From Roseivirga sp. (GTDB lineage: Bacteria; Bacteroidota; Bacteroidia; Cytophagales; Cyclobacteriaceae): a DNA stretch of 64,000 nt. Shown in pieces: positions 43,401 through 49,514 of this stretch (the first letter of the stretch is position 1; each line of letters starts with the position of its first letter). The notes beneath the pieces were generated by a model. The model saw nothing but the letters and a program-made list of their open reading frames with translations. It did not search any database and was not told the origin of the DNA. The stretch is from the NCBI GenBank assembly GCA_021404565.1, contig JAAWWF010000041.1:145425-209424 (forward strand). The letters are read 5' to 3'. A program made the translations under genes and the position numbers.

Positions 43401-44432
43401 ATTAGCTTTCAGCCAGGTATCTAAATCGGCTTTATAGCCACCCGGTCCTGTAGATTTGGTTAGATTATCATCGCTGGCCACCGCAGTGGAGATTCCTGCT
43501 ATGAGGTCTAAGCCAGAGGCTGAACCTGTGTTCGTTGGGTACTCGGTGATGTCCGTAATGTCTACGGTGGATTCATCTACATCATCAGCGAAAATGGAAT
43601 AACCATACACGATTTCATCGGCAGCCACTCCAAAGTCTGAAAATGAAACCGCACTGCCATGAATATTCTGACTTCCCAACGTAGTTTGAGGAAGTGGATC
43701 GGAGGTGGCATCCTGCCTTCTCATTACAAGAGAAAGGTGTCCTATGCCGGAATCCCCCCAATCTGAAGTTCCGTTATTATTTACCTGAACTACGGTTGAG
43801 TAATACTCACTCGGATCCCCATTGGCGTCCAGTGCCTTGATAGCGGCCACTTTGATGTCATCGTTACCACCCCTTTCTACTATTGGGAATACAGCCGTTG
43901 ATGGAGATGAGGTCACCACGCCCGTATAATAGAGGATATCAATACGCTCTACATTGGCAAAGTTGGTAGCTGAGTTCACAAGGATATTGTCATAACCGGC
44001 ATTGAGCAGGCCGCTTTGGTAGAGTGCCTCCTCGTTGTCTTGCTGCTCCGCATCAATATCAATGATGTCGTTTGTGTTATCTACATTATCAAATTCATAG
44101 AAAATGATCAGCTGACGCCCGGCATCAGTCCTTCTGATAATCAGGGTGTCGGGTGTGACAAAGCGATCATAGGTTACGCCTCCTGCCACATAGGAGGTTG
44201 GTAATAAATTCTGAACCTGTCCATAGTTGACTGTATAAGCAGTATTGGGGGTTACATCACCACTAGCATCAGAGGGAGAGGTGGCTACATAATTGGAGGT
44301 GGTGAGACCTGTGGTGACAGCATTTGTATTGATGGTGGTAATAGGGGTCTGAGCCACCAGTCTGCTGGTAGTTTTTGAGTAGCCCCATATTAAAAATGTC
44401 AGAAGCACAAGCCCCTTACAAATTCGTTCCAT
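37437..44432 (-). CDS. Giant modular T9SS surface protein 5 (A-E-C-D)
   Basis: A 2331-residue paralog, first in the direction of transcription. Signal peptide about 1-28; shared N-terminal domain to about 325; modules start near 329, 774, 1247 and 1687. The second module is unique in the array (type E, marked by GFTLGSNFIFAAAADGG and a YNQDISAIEAQRVRS hinge); the others are A, C and D. Modules E, C and D each carry an acidic loop after the hinge (DDNDADATPNE, DNDNDLTLNE, DDNDGDLTANE). Fibronectin-like segment from about 2141; T9SS tail from VYPNP at about 2251. The ACCTAAACA leader motif is at 44438-44446 (minus strand), five bases before the ATG. Confidence 0.88.
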   Translation of the reverse strand: MERICKGLVLLTFLIWGYSKTTSRLVAQTPITTINTNAVTTGLTTSNYVATSPSDASGDVTPNTAYTVNYGQVQNLLPTSYVAGGVTYDRFVTPDTLIIRRTDAGRQLIIFYEFDNVDNTNDIIDIDAEQQDNEEALYQSGLLNAGYDNILVNSATNFANVERIDILYYTGVVTSSPSTAVFPIVERGGNDDIKVAAIKALDANGDPSEYYSTVVQVNNNGTSDWGDSGIGHLSLVMRRQDATSDPLPQTTLGSQNIHGSAVSFSDFGVAADEIVYGYSIFADDVDESTVDITDITEYPTNTGSASGLDLIAGISTAVASDDNLTKSTGPGGYKADLDTWLKANNSASVTTSTDGSTVTDWQDEWLGDHDATTLTSAPTYRDGTASSADDINFNPTVDFLDATERGLQIANNTDFNTATSYTTKGINIAIRTGNDITTKQQIYEQGSNDRGINMYIRAGALYVGAWNIPNTDGTGDNWGFSSTNTSSIATETEYIITLEFDGNSGVTGTVTAYLNGQSFGTISSVGLLFADTGGIGLGDTNSQSRYDDGTTAAASFYGSIPEFIYCNTPSAFNSTQRNKIESYLAVKYGITLDQTSPVNYVNSDGSVIFNTTLNASLGGYLEYNNDIAGIGRDDNSEFVQLQSQSENTGSIVEVNRTSSIGTDDTWLLWGNDGGVTTSSRIVTKPDTINERLERVWRVAEENSVGVTDISFDITGLGFGTDAGDFSLLIADNSSGADFSSATVVTGGTFNGDVITFSDVNLSDGQYFTLGTQYFICTPGGVQDGLALWLKADAETFNTGTTLATNGQTVETWADQSRSDFDATNDGGVTNRAPTWVETDVNFNPGLNWNAGADEIGFTLGSNFIFAAAADGGMHIFSSVEPESSLTGGNRNNKWIYNFGNNNNSGVGIAAYGDRGNIVADGKTNFNISPTAASFLAEGDFNTNAGTSDVKNHIVDGTIVSANTGVDIDIDDSGITQASAHGSNQGPVSIGRQSETNNLGNNSGRRFFGDMQEVIVYNQDISAIEAQRVRSYLAIKYGTTLTDDNDADATPNETISGSVVEGDYVASDGTTITWDYSDDTGFVSNVAGIGRDDDTCLNQKQSRSVNTGAIVTMGLGGIATNNAGNANDFTADKDFLTWATDGASTAFGSITTAGTPGTVNERMLRIWRAQETGTVGATDISFDLTGLTGYSSNAGDYQLITASGGDNTSLENGNTITGGTFNGSVLTFSGVDLTDGQYFTLGVSSDLCGPGGVTSGMVLWLRSDAGTSTTTDNTSITTWTDQSTASNDATEVTNPPLYKSNATDNINFLPTIDFDGTNDILSVGDLAEIKSATGTGRYTMLGIGLRQDANDNYVLGSTGGTNNEELYFGYTSAGTTATLDHESNAINLTGLNAFGSPAQTPFLLFGEYDGTGRVFEELRDDNFNRNTDSNTTDISGTQTNYIGDVTNTGNYNGLISEVLVYNSAVTDLEKLRIYSYFGVKYGITLPQDNDNDLTLNETISGSVAEGDYVASDGTTIIWDESNGYSTYHNGMAGIGRDDDACLNQKQSTSATDGTILTMGLGSVETDNATNSNLHDNLDFLIWGHDGGATAQASANTVDVPSTISERMTRVWRVEDNGTVGNTELQFDLSTLGYSVADASAFSLLISNTSTIADASITTGGTLNGSVLSFTGVDLTDGQFFTIGTAFTTCGPGGVNTNIGLWLRADLEVFSDAGVTAATDGGDVAQWNDQSSPASNTSEANGGGGSVVEPLFRATEINYNSSVFVSDQNTTNNSFMETAAATNTVSGDMTLIAIFETAQNQGTNDQIDNTPALIGAEADAGTDDYGLGVYQGEVVFNAANTTTFTARSTTATYNDGEPYMATGTRVQAASGAVNLYINSLNVGTGTSDNTALDAADTWAVGNQSSYDNEAQFQGNISEVLVFSSVLSGEEQARVESYLALKYGITRSDDNDGDLTANEIISGSIREGDYVAADGGIIWDYSARGSTYFNDIAGIGRDDLSCFDQTRSKSENDDALVDMEITSFTADDSWLIWGNDGAVIEAIDNKERPAGINSRLNREWQVQETGTVGSISLTYDLSTINGPTGLGTSNLTQLRLMVDGDGDFNSGVTLLSPTSTDAINNTVTFTVDFNGSDGFYYTLGSEEEDALPITLVNFSANKTNDNDVLLEWTTAQEVNNSFFTIERSTDAINFESLSQIDGAGSSDEFISYHYTDRNPLDGTSYYRLRQTDHNGESSASETLRVFIEPVTLELVRYKVYPNPVHRGEELTIERSGNLKSAILSYQIYSPGGVFVKSGQIESTLTGIKLETKDLNPGVHLIRILGQDTPPTTLKVIVR

Positions 44433-44585
44433 TCAAGTGTTTAGGTGTATTAATCCAACAATTTTACCGTACCCTGCTACAGTAAATGTCGCCTAATTTC
44501 ACTTGATTTTCAACGATCTTATCTGGTATTTTGTTTTTGAAAGTAAAGAATAATTGTATTTTAATATACAATTAATAAGGATATT

Positions 44586-45749
44586 CTAATATTTAAACTC
44601 TCCGAATTCTGACTTTATCGTCAGTTTTTTGCTGCTCGCATCTTCCACTCTGCCGATTACCCCGGCTTTTACATTAAATGATGCGGCAATAGAAATAATA
44701 TCCTGTGCATATTGCTCATCAATATAAATTTCCATACGGTGGCCCATATTGAATACTTTGTACATTTCTTTCCAGTCTGTCCGGCTTTCCTGCTGGATCA
44801 TTTGAAAGAGGGGAGGTAGCTCAAACAGATTGTCTTTGATGATATGGAGGTTGTCTACAAAGTGTAGAATTTTCGTCTGGGCTCCACCACTGCAATGGAT
44901 TAAGCCACCAATCTGATGACGGTATTCCTTAAGAATGGCATTAATGATAGGGGCATAGGTACGTGTTGGAGAAAGCACCAGCTTACCAGCGTCCAATGGG
45001 CTCCCCTCTACGGGATCAGTCAATTGATAAGAACCAGAATACACCAGGTCTTCCGGAACTGATGGATCAAAGCTCTCAGGGTACCTTTCAGAAAGTGACT
45101 TATGGAACACATCGTGACGTGCGGAGGTAAGCCCGTTTGAGCCCATGCCGCCATTGTAATCACTTTCATAAGAAGCCTGCCCTGAGGAAGCCAGGCCGAT
45201 AATCACTTGTCCGGGGGCTATTTTTTCATTGGTAATGGCATCTTCGCGCTTCATACGACCGATTACCGTGCTATCTACCACTACCGTACGGACAAGGTCA
45301 CCCAGGTCGGCCGTTTCTCCCCCAGTGCTGATGATGTTTACCCCATTGTCCCGAAGCATTTGCAGTACTTCTTCAGTGCCATTGATCAGGGCTGCGATTA
45401 CTTCACCCGGGATCAGGTTCTTGTTTCTACCAATGGTCGATGAGAGTAGGATGTTATCCGTGGCACCTACACAAAGCAAGTCATCCGTATTCATTATAAT
45501 AGCATCCTGTGCTATGCCCTTCCATACGCTGATATCATCGGTCTCTTTCCAGTACATATAGGCCAGTGAAGATTTGGTGCCGGCACCATCGGCATGCATG
45601 ATGTTGCAATAGGCCTCATCGCCTCCCATAAAGTCAGGAACGATCTTACAAAATGCCTTAGGAAACAGGCCTTTATCCAGGTTTTTAATAGCGTTGTGTA
45701 CGTCTTCTTTTGAGGCAGATACCCCACGCTGCATATATCGATCGCTCAT
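44586..45749 (-). CDS. purM: Phosphoribosylformylglycinamidine cyclo-ligase (AIR synthase)
   Basis: A 387-residue PurM/SelD-like ATP-dependent enzyme of purine synthesis, converting FGAM to AIR in the cytoplasm. The recognisable blocks are HADGAGTKS (ATP/substrate loop), DAIIMNTDDLLCVGA, ISTGGETADLGDLVRT, and IGLASSGQASYESDYNGGMGSN-type loops in the second domain. It is about 40 residues longer than the E. coli enzyme, as is common for the Bacteroidota form. A -7 element (TATTTTTG on the minus strand, 45769-45776) lies 20 bp before the start and next to the terminator of the gene upstream. Confidence 0.92.
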   Translation of the reverse strand: MSDRYMQRGVSASKEDVHNAIKNLDKGLFPKAFCKIVPDFMGGDEAYCNIMHADGAGTKSSLAYMYWKETDDISVWKGIAQDAIIMNTDDLLCVGATDNILLSSTIGRNKNLIPGEVIAALINGTEEVLQMLRDNGVNIISTGGETADLGDLVRTVVVDSTVIGRMKREDAITNEKIAPGQVIIGLASSGQASYESDYNGGMGSNGLTSARHDVFHKSLSERYPESFDPSVPEDLVYSGSYQLTDPVEGSPLDAGKLVLSPTRTYAPIINAILKEYRHQIGGLIHCSGGAQTKILHFVDNLHIIKDNLFELPPLFQMIQQESRTDWKEMYKVFNMGHRMEIYIDEQYAQDIISIAASFNVKAGVIGRVEDASSKKLTIKSEFGEFKY

Positions 45750-45768
45750 GGCTAATAGTATTAAGCCA

Positions 45769-45776
45769 CAAAAATA
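45769..45776 (-). promoter_or_regulatory. Candidate -7 element of purM
   Basis: Minus strand TATTTTTG, an exact TAnnTTTG, 20 bp before the purM ATG. The upstream -33 region falls inside the terminator hairpin of the preceding gene (45778-45804) and has no clear TTG. Confidence 0.4.
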
Positions 45777-45777
45777 A

Positions 45778-45804
45778 CAAAGCCTCCCGATTGAGAAGGC
45801 TTTG
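45778..45804 (-). terminator. Intrinsic terminator after PorE-like gene
   Basis: CAAAGCCT (45778-45785) and AGGCTTTG (45797-45804) make an 8-bp stem with an 11-base loop. Read on the minus strand it is followed by TTATTTTTG. It starts 26 bp after the stop of the gene at 45831. Confidence 0.75.
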
Positions 45805-45830
45805 GATTATATATCGTTTATTTTTTTAAA

Positions 45831-47903
45831 TCAATTGCCAACCTTGGACTTGTCGTATTCTACGATTTTAAACTCTGTTCTTCGGTTAGCCTGGTGCTGT
45901 TCTTCTGTACAATTTTCATTGTCATTATCACATCCATTAATCAATTGTGTTTCACCATAGCCTTTTGGAGTTAGGCGAGATCTTTGTATACCCTTAGATA
46001 CCATGTACTCAACTGCAGCGTTGGCCCTGTTTTCTGACAAAGTTTGATTTCGATCGTCATTGTCTCTTGAATCAGTATGCGAGCTTAACTCAATAGTAAT
46101 GGCAGGGTTGTCTTTCAGAAATTGGACCAACTTATCCAGCTCTTTTGCTGCATCTGGTCTGATATCCCATTTGGCCAAATCATAATAAACGTTCTGAACA
46201 ACGAAACTGGCCCCTCTTACTACAATACCAAGGTCTAATTCTCTTTCAAAGGTCTTGGTGTTAAAACGCTCTGGTAAATCCTCTTTAGCAATAGTCTCCC
46301 CGACTGTTGAGAGTAATTTTCTGTCAGTAAAGTAATCAGCCTTCTCTCCCAGAATTTTGTACTCTTTCTCTGTTTCAACTTTGAATTCAAATACTCCTCC
46401 TCTTCCGGTAATTACATCATCAATGAGTTTGTCATCCTGATCAAGCAACTTTACTCTTACACCTCCGAGAATAGTTCTGGTACTGTCTTTATCTACTGAA
46501 AACGTTTTTCCTTTTAAAACATATTCGATATTCCTTAAGTCAGGAGTGTCATCCACGAATGTATAAATATCATCATCTCCCTGTCCGCCAGGTCTGTTGG
46601 ACGAGAAAAAGCCCTCGTAAGGAAAGTCAGAGTAAACTAAACCAAAGTCGTCAAAGGCAGAGTTTACAGAAGGGCCCATGTTTTTGATGGTGATGTTACC
46701 TCCCTGATTGATTGCCTGAAACAGATCGAGCATCCCAAAACCAGCATGACCATCTGAAGCAAAAAACAGCTTATTGTCAGAGGACACATAGGGGAACATC
46801 TCATTTTCAGTCGTGTTAATATCCGAACCTAAGTTCTGGACATTGGACCAGCGGCCACGTTCGTTTTTCGAGGCACGGTAAATATCATGTCCGCCTACTC
46901 CACCGGGGCGGTTAGATGAAAAGTAGAGCACGGTACCGGCCTGATTAAAAACCGGACTTGAATCCCACGAATCGGGAGAGTTGATAGGCATCAACCTTGG
47001 TTGTCCCCATTGACCGTTTTTCTTTTCAGAGATAAAAAGATCCACATCCTGTCTGCCTCCTTTCTTGCCATCGTTTCCTTTGGCAAATACCATCGTGTTA
47101 CCATCGGGCGAAAAAGCAATAGTGCCTTCATTGACTCCCTCATCGTTAATAATGTCCTCCAGCGACTCCAGTGTACCTGACTCAGTGAGCAAGCCACTGG
47201 TCTTCACCTTATACAAATCGCTGAAGGGAGTGCCGTTTCCTTTGAAAAGGTCTCCGCTCTCGCGGGTAGAGGAGAAGTAGAGGTGGCCATCAAAATAATA
47301 TGGGCTGTACTCAGCATTGGGCGTATTGATACCCGCAGCTGGGTTCACGGTAATTTTGCGGACGTCAAGTTGAATGGTTTCCAGTTTGTCCAGGTTCGAC
47401 AGCTCGTTCTTAGCCCTGTCAACAAATTTTTCAACGGTAGCGTAGTCCAGGTAATCCGTCAGCACTTTCCGGGCATCGTCATAGTTTTCATTGGCCTTAA
47501 GCGATTTAGCATAATGAAGCTCCATTTCATCATCTGAAAAGCCACCGGCTATTGCTTTGGCATAATAAGGTGAGGCCTCATAAATGCGGTTAGACATGCG
47601 GTAAGATTCTGCCAGGTAATAATTGGTAGCCGGAGAATCCGGGTCATCTTCCAAATCTTCTTTCAGCTCTTCAATGGCGGATTCATATTCGCCATTCTCA
47701 AAGCTCTTCTTTAGCTTAATCGCCTTGGCTTTCTTATCATCCGTGGCCTCATCAGGCGTGGTGGGTTGAGTAAAGCCAGTAGACGTACTTGAGCTTTTAT
47801 TATCAGCGGGAGTATCAATTCCCAGGAAATTTTTATTTGAAGACTGGCAGCCCCAAAGAACCAAGAGTGCTGCCAATATTGAAAATCTGAGTAATGTTTT
47901 CAT
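45831..47903 (-). CDS. PorE-like lipoprotein: TPR, PD40 propeller, CRD, OmpA
   Basis: A 690-residue outer-membrane lipoprotein (lipobox LWGC, Cys19). Domain order: low-complexity linker; TPR-type helical repeats (about 60-190); PD40/WD40-like propeller blades (about 195-450, with repeated YFSS/FFSSNRPGG motifs); a carboxypeptidase-regulatory-like beta domain (about 470-550); OmpA C-terminal domain (about 565-685) with the peptidoglycan-binding HTDSR...LSENRA motif. This order is that of PorE of Porphyromonas gingivalis, a periplasmic T9SS component that binds peptidoglycan. Bacteroidota genomes often carry several such proteins, so a non-T9SS role is possible. Its closeness to five T9SS cargo genes supports a link. 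Confidence 0.8.
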   Translation of the reverse strand: MKTLLRFSILAALLVLWGCQSSNKNFLGIDTPADNKSSSTSTGFTQPTTPDEATDDKKAKAIKLKKSFENGEYESAIEELKEDLEDDPDSPATNYYLAESYRMSNRIYEASPYYAKAIAGGFSDDEMELHYAKSLKANENYDDARKVLTDYLDYATVEKFVDRAKNELSNLDKLETIQLDVRKITVNPAAGINTPNAEYSPYYFDGHLYFSSTRESGDLFKGNGTPFSDLYKVKTSGLLTESGTLESLEDIINDEGVNEGTIAFSPDGNTMVFAKGNDGKKGGRQDVDLFISEKKNGQWGQPRLMPINSPDSWDSSPVFNQAGTVLYFSSNRPGGVGGHDIYRASKNERGRWSNVQNLGSDINTTENEMFPYVSSDNKLFFASDGHAGFGMLDLFQAINQGGNITIKNMGPSVNSAFDDFGLVYSDFPYEGFFSSNRPGGQGDDDIYTFVDDTPDLRNIEYVLKGKTFSVDKDSTRTILGGVRVKLLDQDDKLIDDVITGRGGVFEFKVETEKEYKILGEKADYFTDRKLLSTVGETIAKEDLPERFNTKTFERELDLGIVVRGASFVVQNVYYDLAKWDIRPDAAKELDKLVQFLKDNPAITIELSSHTDSRDNDDRNQTLSENRANAAVEYMVSKGIQRSRLTPKGYGETQLINGCDNDNENCTEEQHQANRRTEFKIVEYDKSKVGN

Positions 47904-48038
47904 TGAAATCTATTGTCTTTACAAGGCCAACGGAATCTTTTAAATCAGTATTAGGCTCGCTGTATTGTCCTGTAGCTTAATACCAATTCGTTTTTACATT
48001 GTTTTCTAAAATAGCGATTTAGGTTCAATGCTAATATT

Positions 48039-48539
48039 TTATACGTTCAAAGCAGCCTTAAAGTATCTTTTCAACCATGTTTCACCTGCCTTAACGCGCC
48101 ATTCCGTTTGCAGTTGGCTTTTGGACTGAATTGTATTTTCGAAGAAAAGGGAATCTGCACCAATTTCTCCACTGGCTACCATTGCTTTTAATTCGTTCAG
48201 TTTCACCATTTTGATCGCATTGTCCTTCCAAAATGCCAGATTAGTTCTTTGAAAGAAGTCAATGCCATATTTTTGACCCAGGTTCTGAACAAACTGTACC
48301 GAACTGTCAATAGAACAGCCGCTGGCCAGGTTGAACGATTCATCTGTACAAATGATCAGAAAGTGGTCGTGAAGAATGGTTCCTGAGGCTTTCAGGTCGC
48401 TGCCATGTGCGGCCCATTGCTTTAGAAATATCTCTGAATCAAGAAGTATGGCCTTTTTTTCATCGGCAGTCACCGGGCGATCCGACTGATAAATCCAGAT
48501 CCTGGAATTGTCTTCCATTCCTTCAAAACTTGTCAACAT
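48039..48539 (-). CDS. Conserved small protein (Bacteroidota 'ABC transporter ATPase'-labelled family)
   Basis: A 166-residue soluble protein with no Walker motifs. The blocks SRIWIYQSDRPVTADEK, WAAHGSDLKASGTI and DESFNLASGCSIDSSVQF identify a family widespread in Bacteroidota, often mislabelled 'ABC transporter ATPase'. Its function is unknown. The conserved Cys and the SGCSIDSS block could form an active or metal site, but that is a guess. It is divergent from the response-regulator gene, with 246 bp between them. The start could also be the inner Met at 48518. Confidence 0.7.
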   Translation of the reverse strand: MLTSFEGMEDNSRIWIYQSDRPVTADEKKAILLDSEIFLKQWAAHGSDLKASGTILHDHFLIICTDESFNLASGCSIDSSVQFVQNLGQKYGIDFFQRTNLAFWKDNAIKMVKLNELKAMVASGEIGADSLFFENTIQSKSQLQTEWRVKAGETWLKRYFKAALNV

Positions 48540-48718
48540 AATATGGCTCCTTTTCGATCAAATGTCGTGCTATTGTCTTTTGCAAACAATTTGCTGGGAT
48601 ATTAATTCCCATTCATTGGTTACTTCTACGACTTTAAGCTTAATAACGTGCTATTTTAATATCGCGCCACTTATATGAGCGCCAGCACTGACATTAATGA
48701 CAAATGACTCATTTTCAG

Positions 48719-48775
48719 GTTTATACATTGTTGAACAGAGCGTGACTTTTTCGTGATAACTTGTATCTAAATTTG
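48719..48775 (+). promoter_or_regulatory. 11-bp direct-repeat promoter of two-component operon
   Basis: Four repeat starts 11 bp apart: GTTTA (48719), GTTGAA (48730), CGTGAC (48741), CGTGATA (48752). These are followed after 13 bases by TTTG, forming the exact -7 element TAAATTTG (48768-48775). The ATG is 10 bp further. Three other promoters in the window share this layout. The periodic direct repeats suggest a site for an OmpR/PhoB-type regulator, such as the one encoded here. Confidence 0.7.
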
Positions 48776-48785
48776 CCCCAGCCTT

Positions 48786-49514
48786 ATGGAAAAAAGTGTA
48801 CTTATAGTAGAGGATGATAAAGACATCAGTGGTCTCATAGAAATTCACCTGAAAGATATGGGCCTTGAAACCATGATCATTGATCATGGTGGTGACGCCC
48901 TTGAGGTAGCACTTAAAATGAAGTTCGATATCATTCTGCTGGATGTTATGCTTCCTGGCAAGGATGGTCTGGAGATCTGCAGAACTCTCAGAAGCTCCGG
49001 TGTAAAGACTCCCATTCTCATGCTCACTGCTCGTTCTGAAGAGATTGATAAAGTGTTAGGTCTGGAAATGGGTGCAGACGATTATCTGACCAAACCATTC
49101 AGCGTACGTGAGCTGACGGCTCGTGTGAAGGCTATACTCAGAAGAGTAGAGCTAATGAGCACTCCTGAAAAAGAACCTGATGCGGAAATTCTCTATTTCA
49201 ACGAGCTGGTAGTAGATAAGAACAAACGGAAGGTGATGCTGTTTGATGAGCGCATAGACCTCACCCCAAAAGAGTTTGATCTGTTGGCTCTGATGGCCAC
49301 CAATCCTGGCACGAGCTACAGTCGCGAAAGACTGCTAAAGCTTATCTGGGGTTATGAGTTCGATGGTTACGAGCACACTGTGAACTCTCATATCAACCGC
49401 CTGCGGGTGAAAATTGAAAAAGACCTTTCAAAGCCTAAGTACATCCTGACCACCTGGGGTATAGGCTATAGATTCAATGATGATCTAAACGATGAAGAAA
49501 ATGTCAAACAATAA
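48786..49514 (+). CDS. OmpR/PhoB-family response regulator
   Basis: A 242-residue regulator. The receiver domain (1-120) has the acidic pocket D10-D11, phospho-acceptor D53 in ILLDVMLPG, the switch Thr in MLTAR, and the conserved Lys in LTKPF. The C-terminal winged helix (about 135-235) shows LTPKEFDLLALMATNPGT, YSRERLLKLIWGY and the recognition region HTVNSHINRLRVKIE. It overlaps the kinase gene by 23 bp. Its promoter carries tandem 11-bp repeats that suit this class, so autoregulation is likely. The signal is unknown. Confidence 0.95.
   Translation: MEKSVLIVEDDKDISGLIEIHLKDMGLETMIIDHGGDALEVALKMKFDIILLDVMLPGKDGLEICRTLRSSGVKTPILMLTARSEEIDKVLGLEMGADDYLTKPFSVRELTARVKAILRRVELMSTPEKEPDAEILYFNELVVDKNKRKVMLFDERIDLTPKEFDLLALMATNPGTSYSRERLLKLIWGYEFDGYEHTVNSHINRLRVKIEKDLSKPKYILTTWGIGYRFNDDLNDEENVKQ

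Noticed and set aside
9932..44204. Many long opposite-strand frames (up to about 200 codons) inside the five giant genes
   Set aside because: They are shadows of strongly biased coding sequence, with serine/valine/proline-rich translations, no homology-like motifs and no start signals; each lies wholly inside a well-supported gene.
9605..44432. Repeat-rich giant genes as transposon, polyketide/NRPS or CRISPR-like array
   Set aside because: There are no transposase, adenylation, ketosynthase or carrier motifs and no short spaced repeats; the repeats are protein modules of about 450 residues in open frames.
44499..44514. Partial match to the 11-bp repeat promoter upstream of giant gene 5 (minus strand GTTGA and AGTGA 11 bp apart)
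   Set aside because: The third repeat is shifted and poor, and no TTTG lies 13 bases after it.
48871..48889. Inverted repeat CCATGATCA-T-TGATCATGG
   Set aside because: It lies inside the receiver domain of the response regulator; 9-bp arms in 64 kb are not far from chance, and codon constraints explain the bases.
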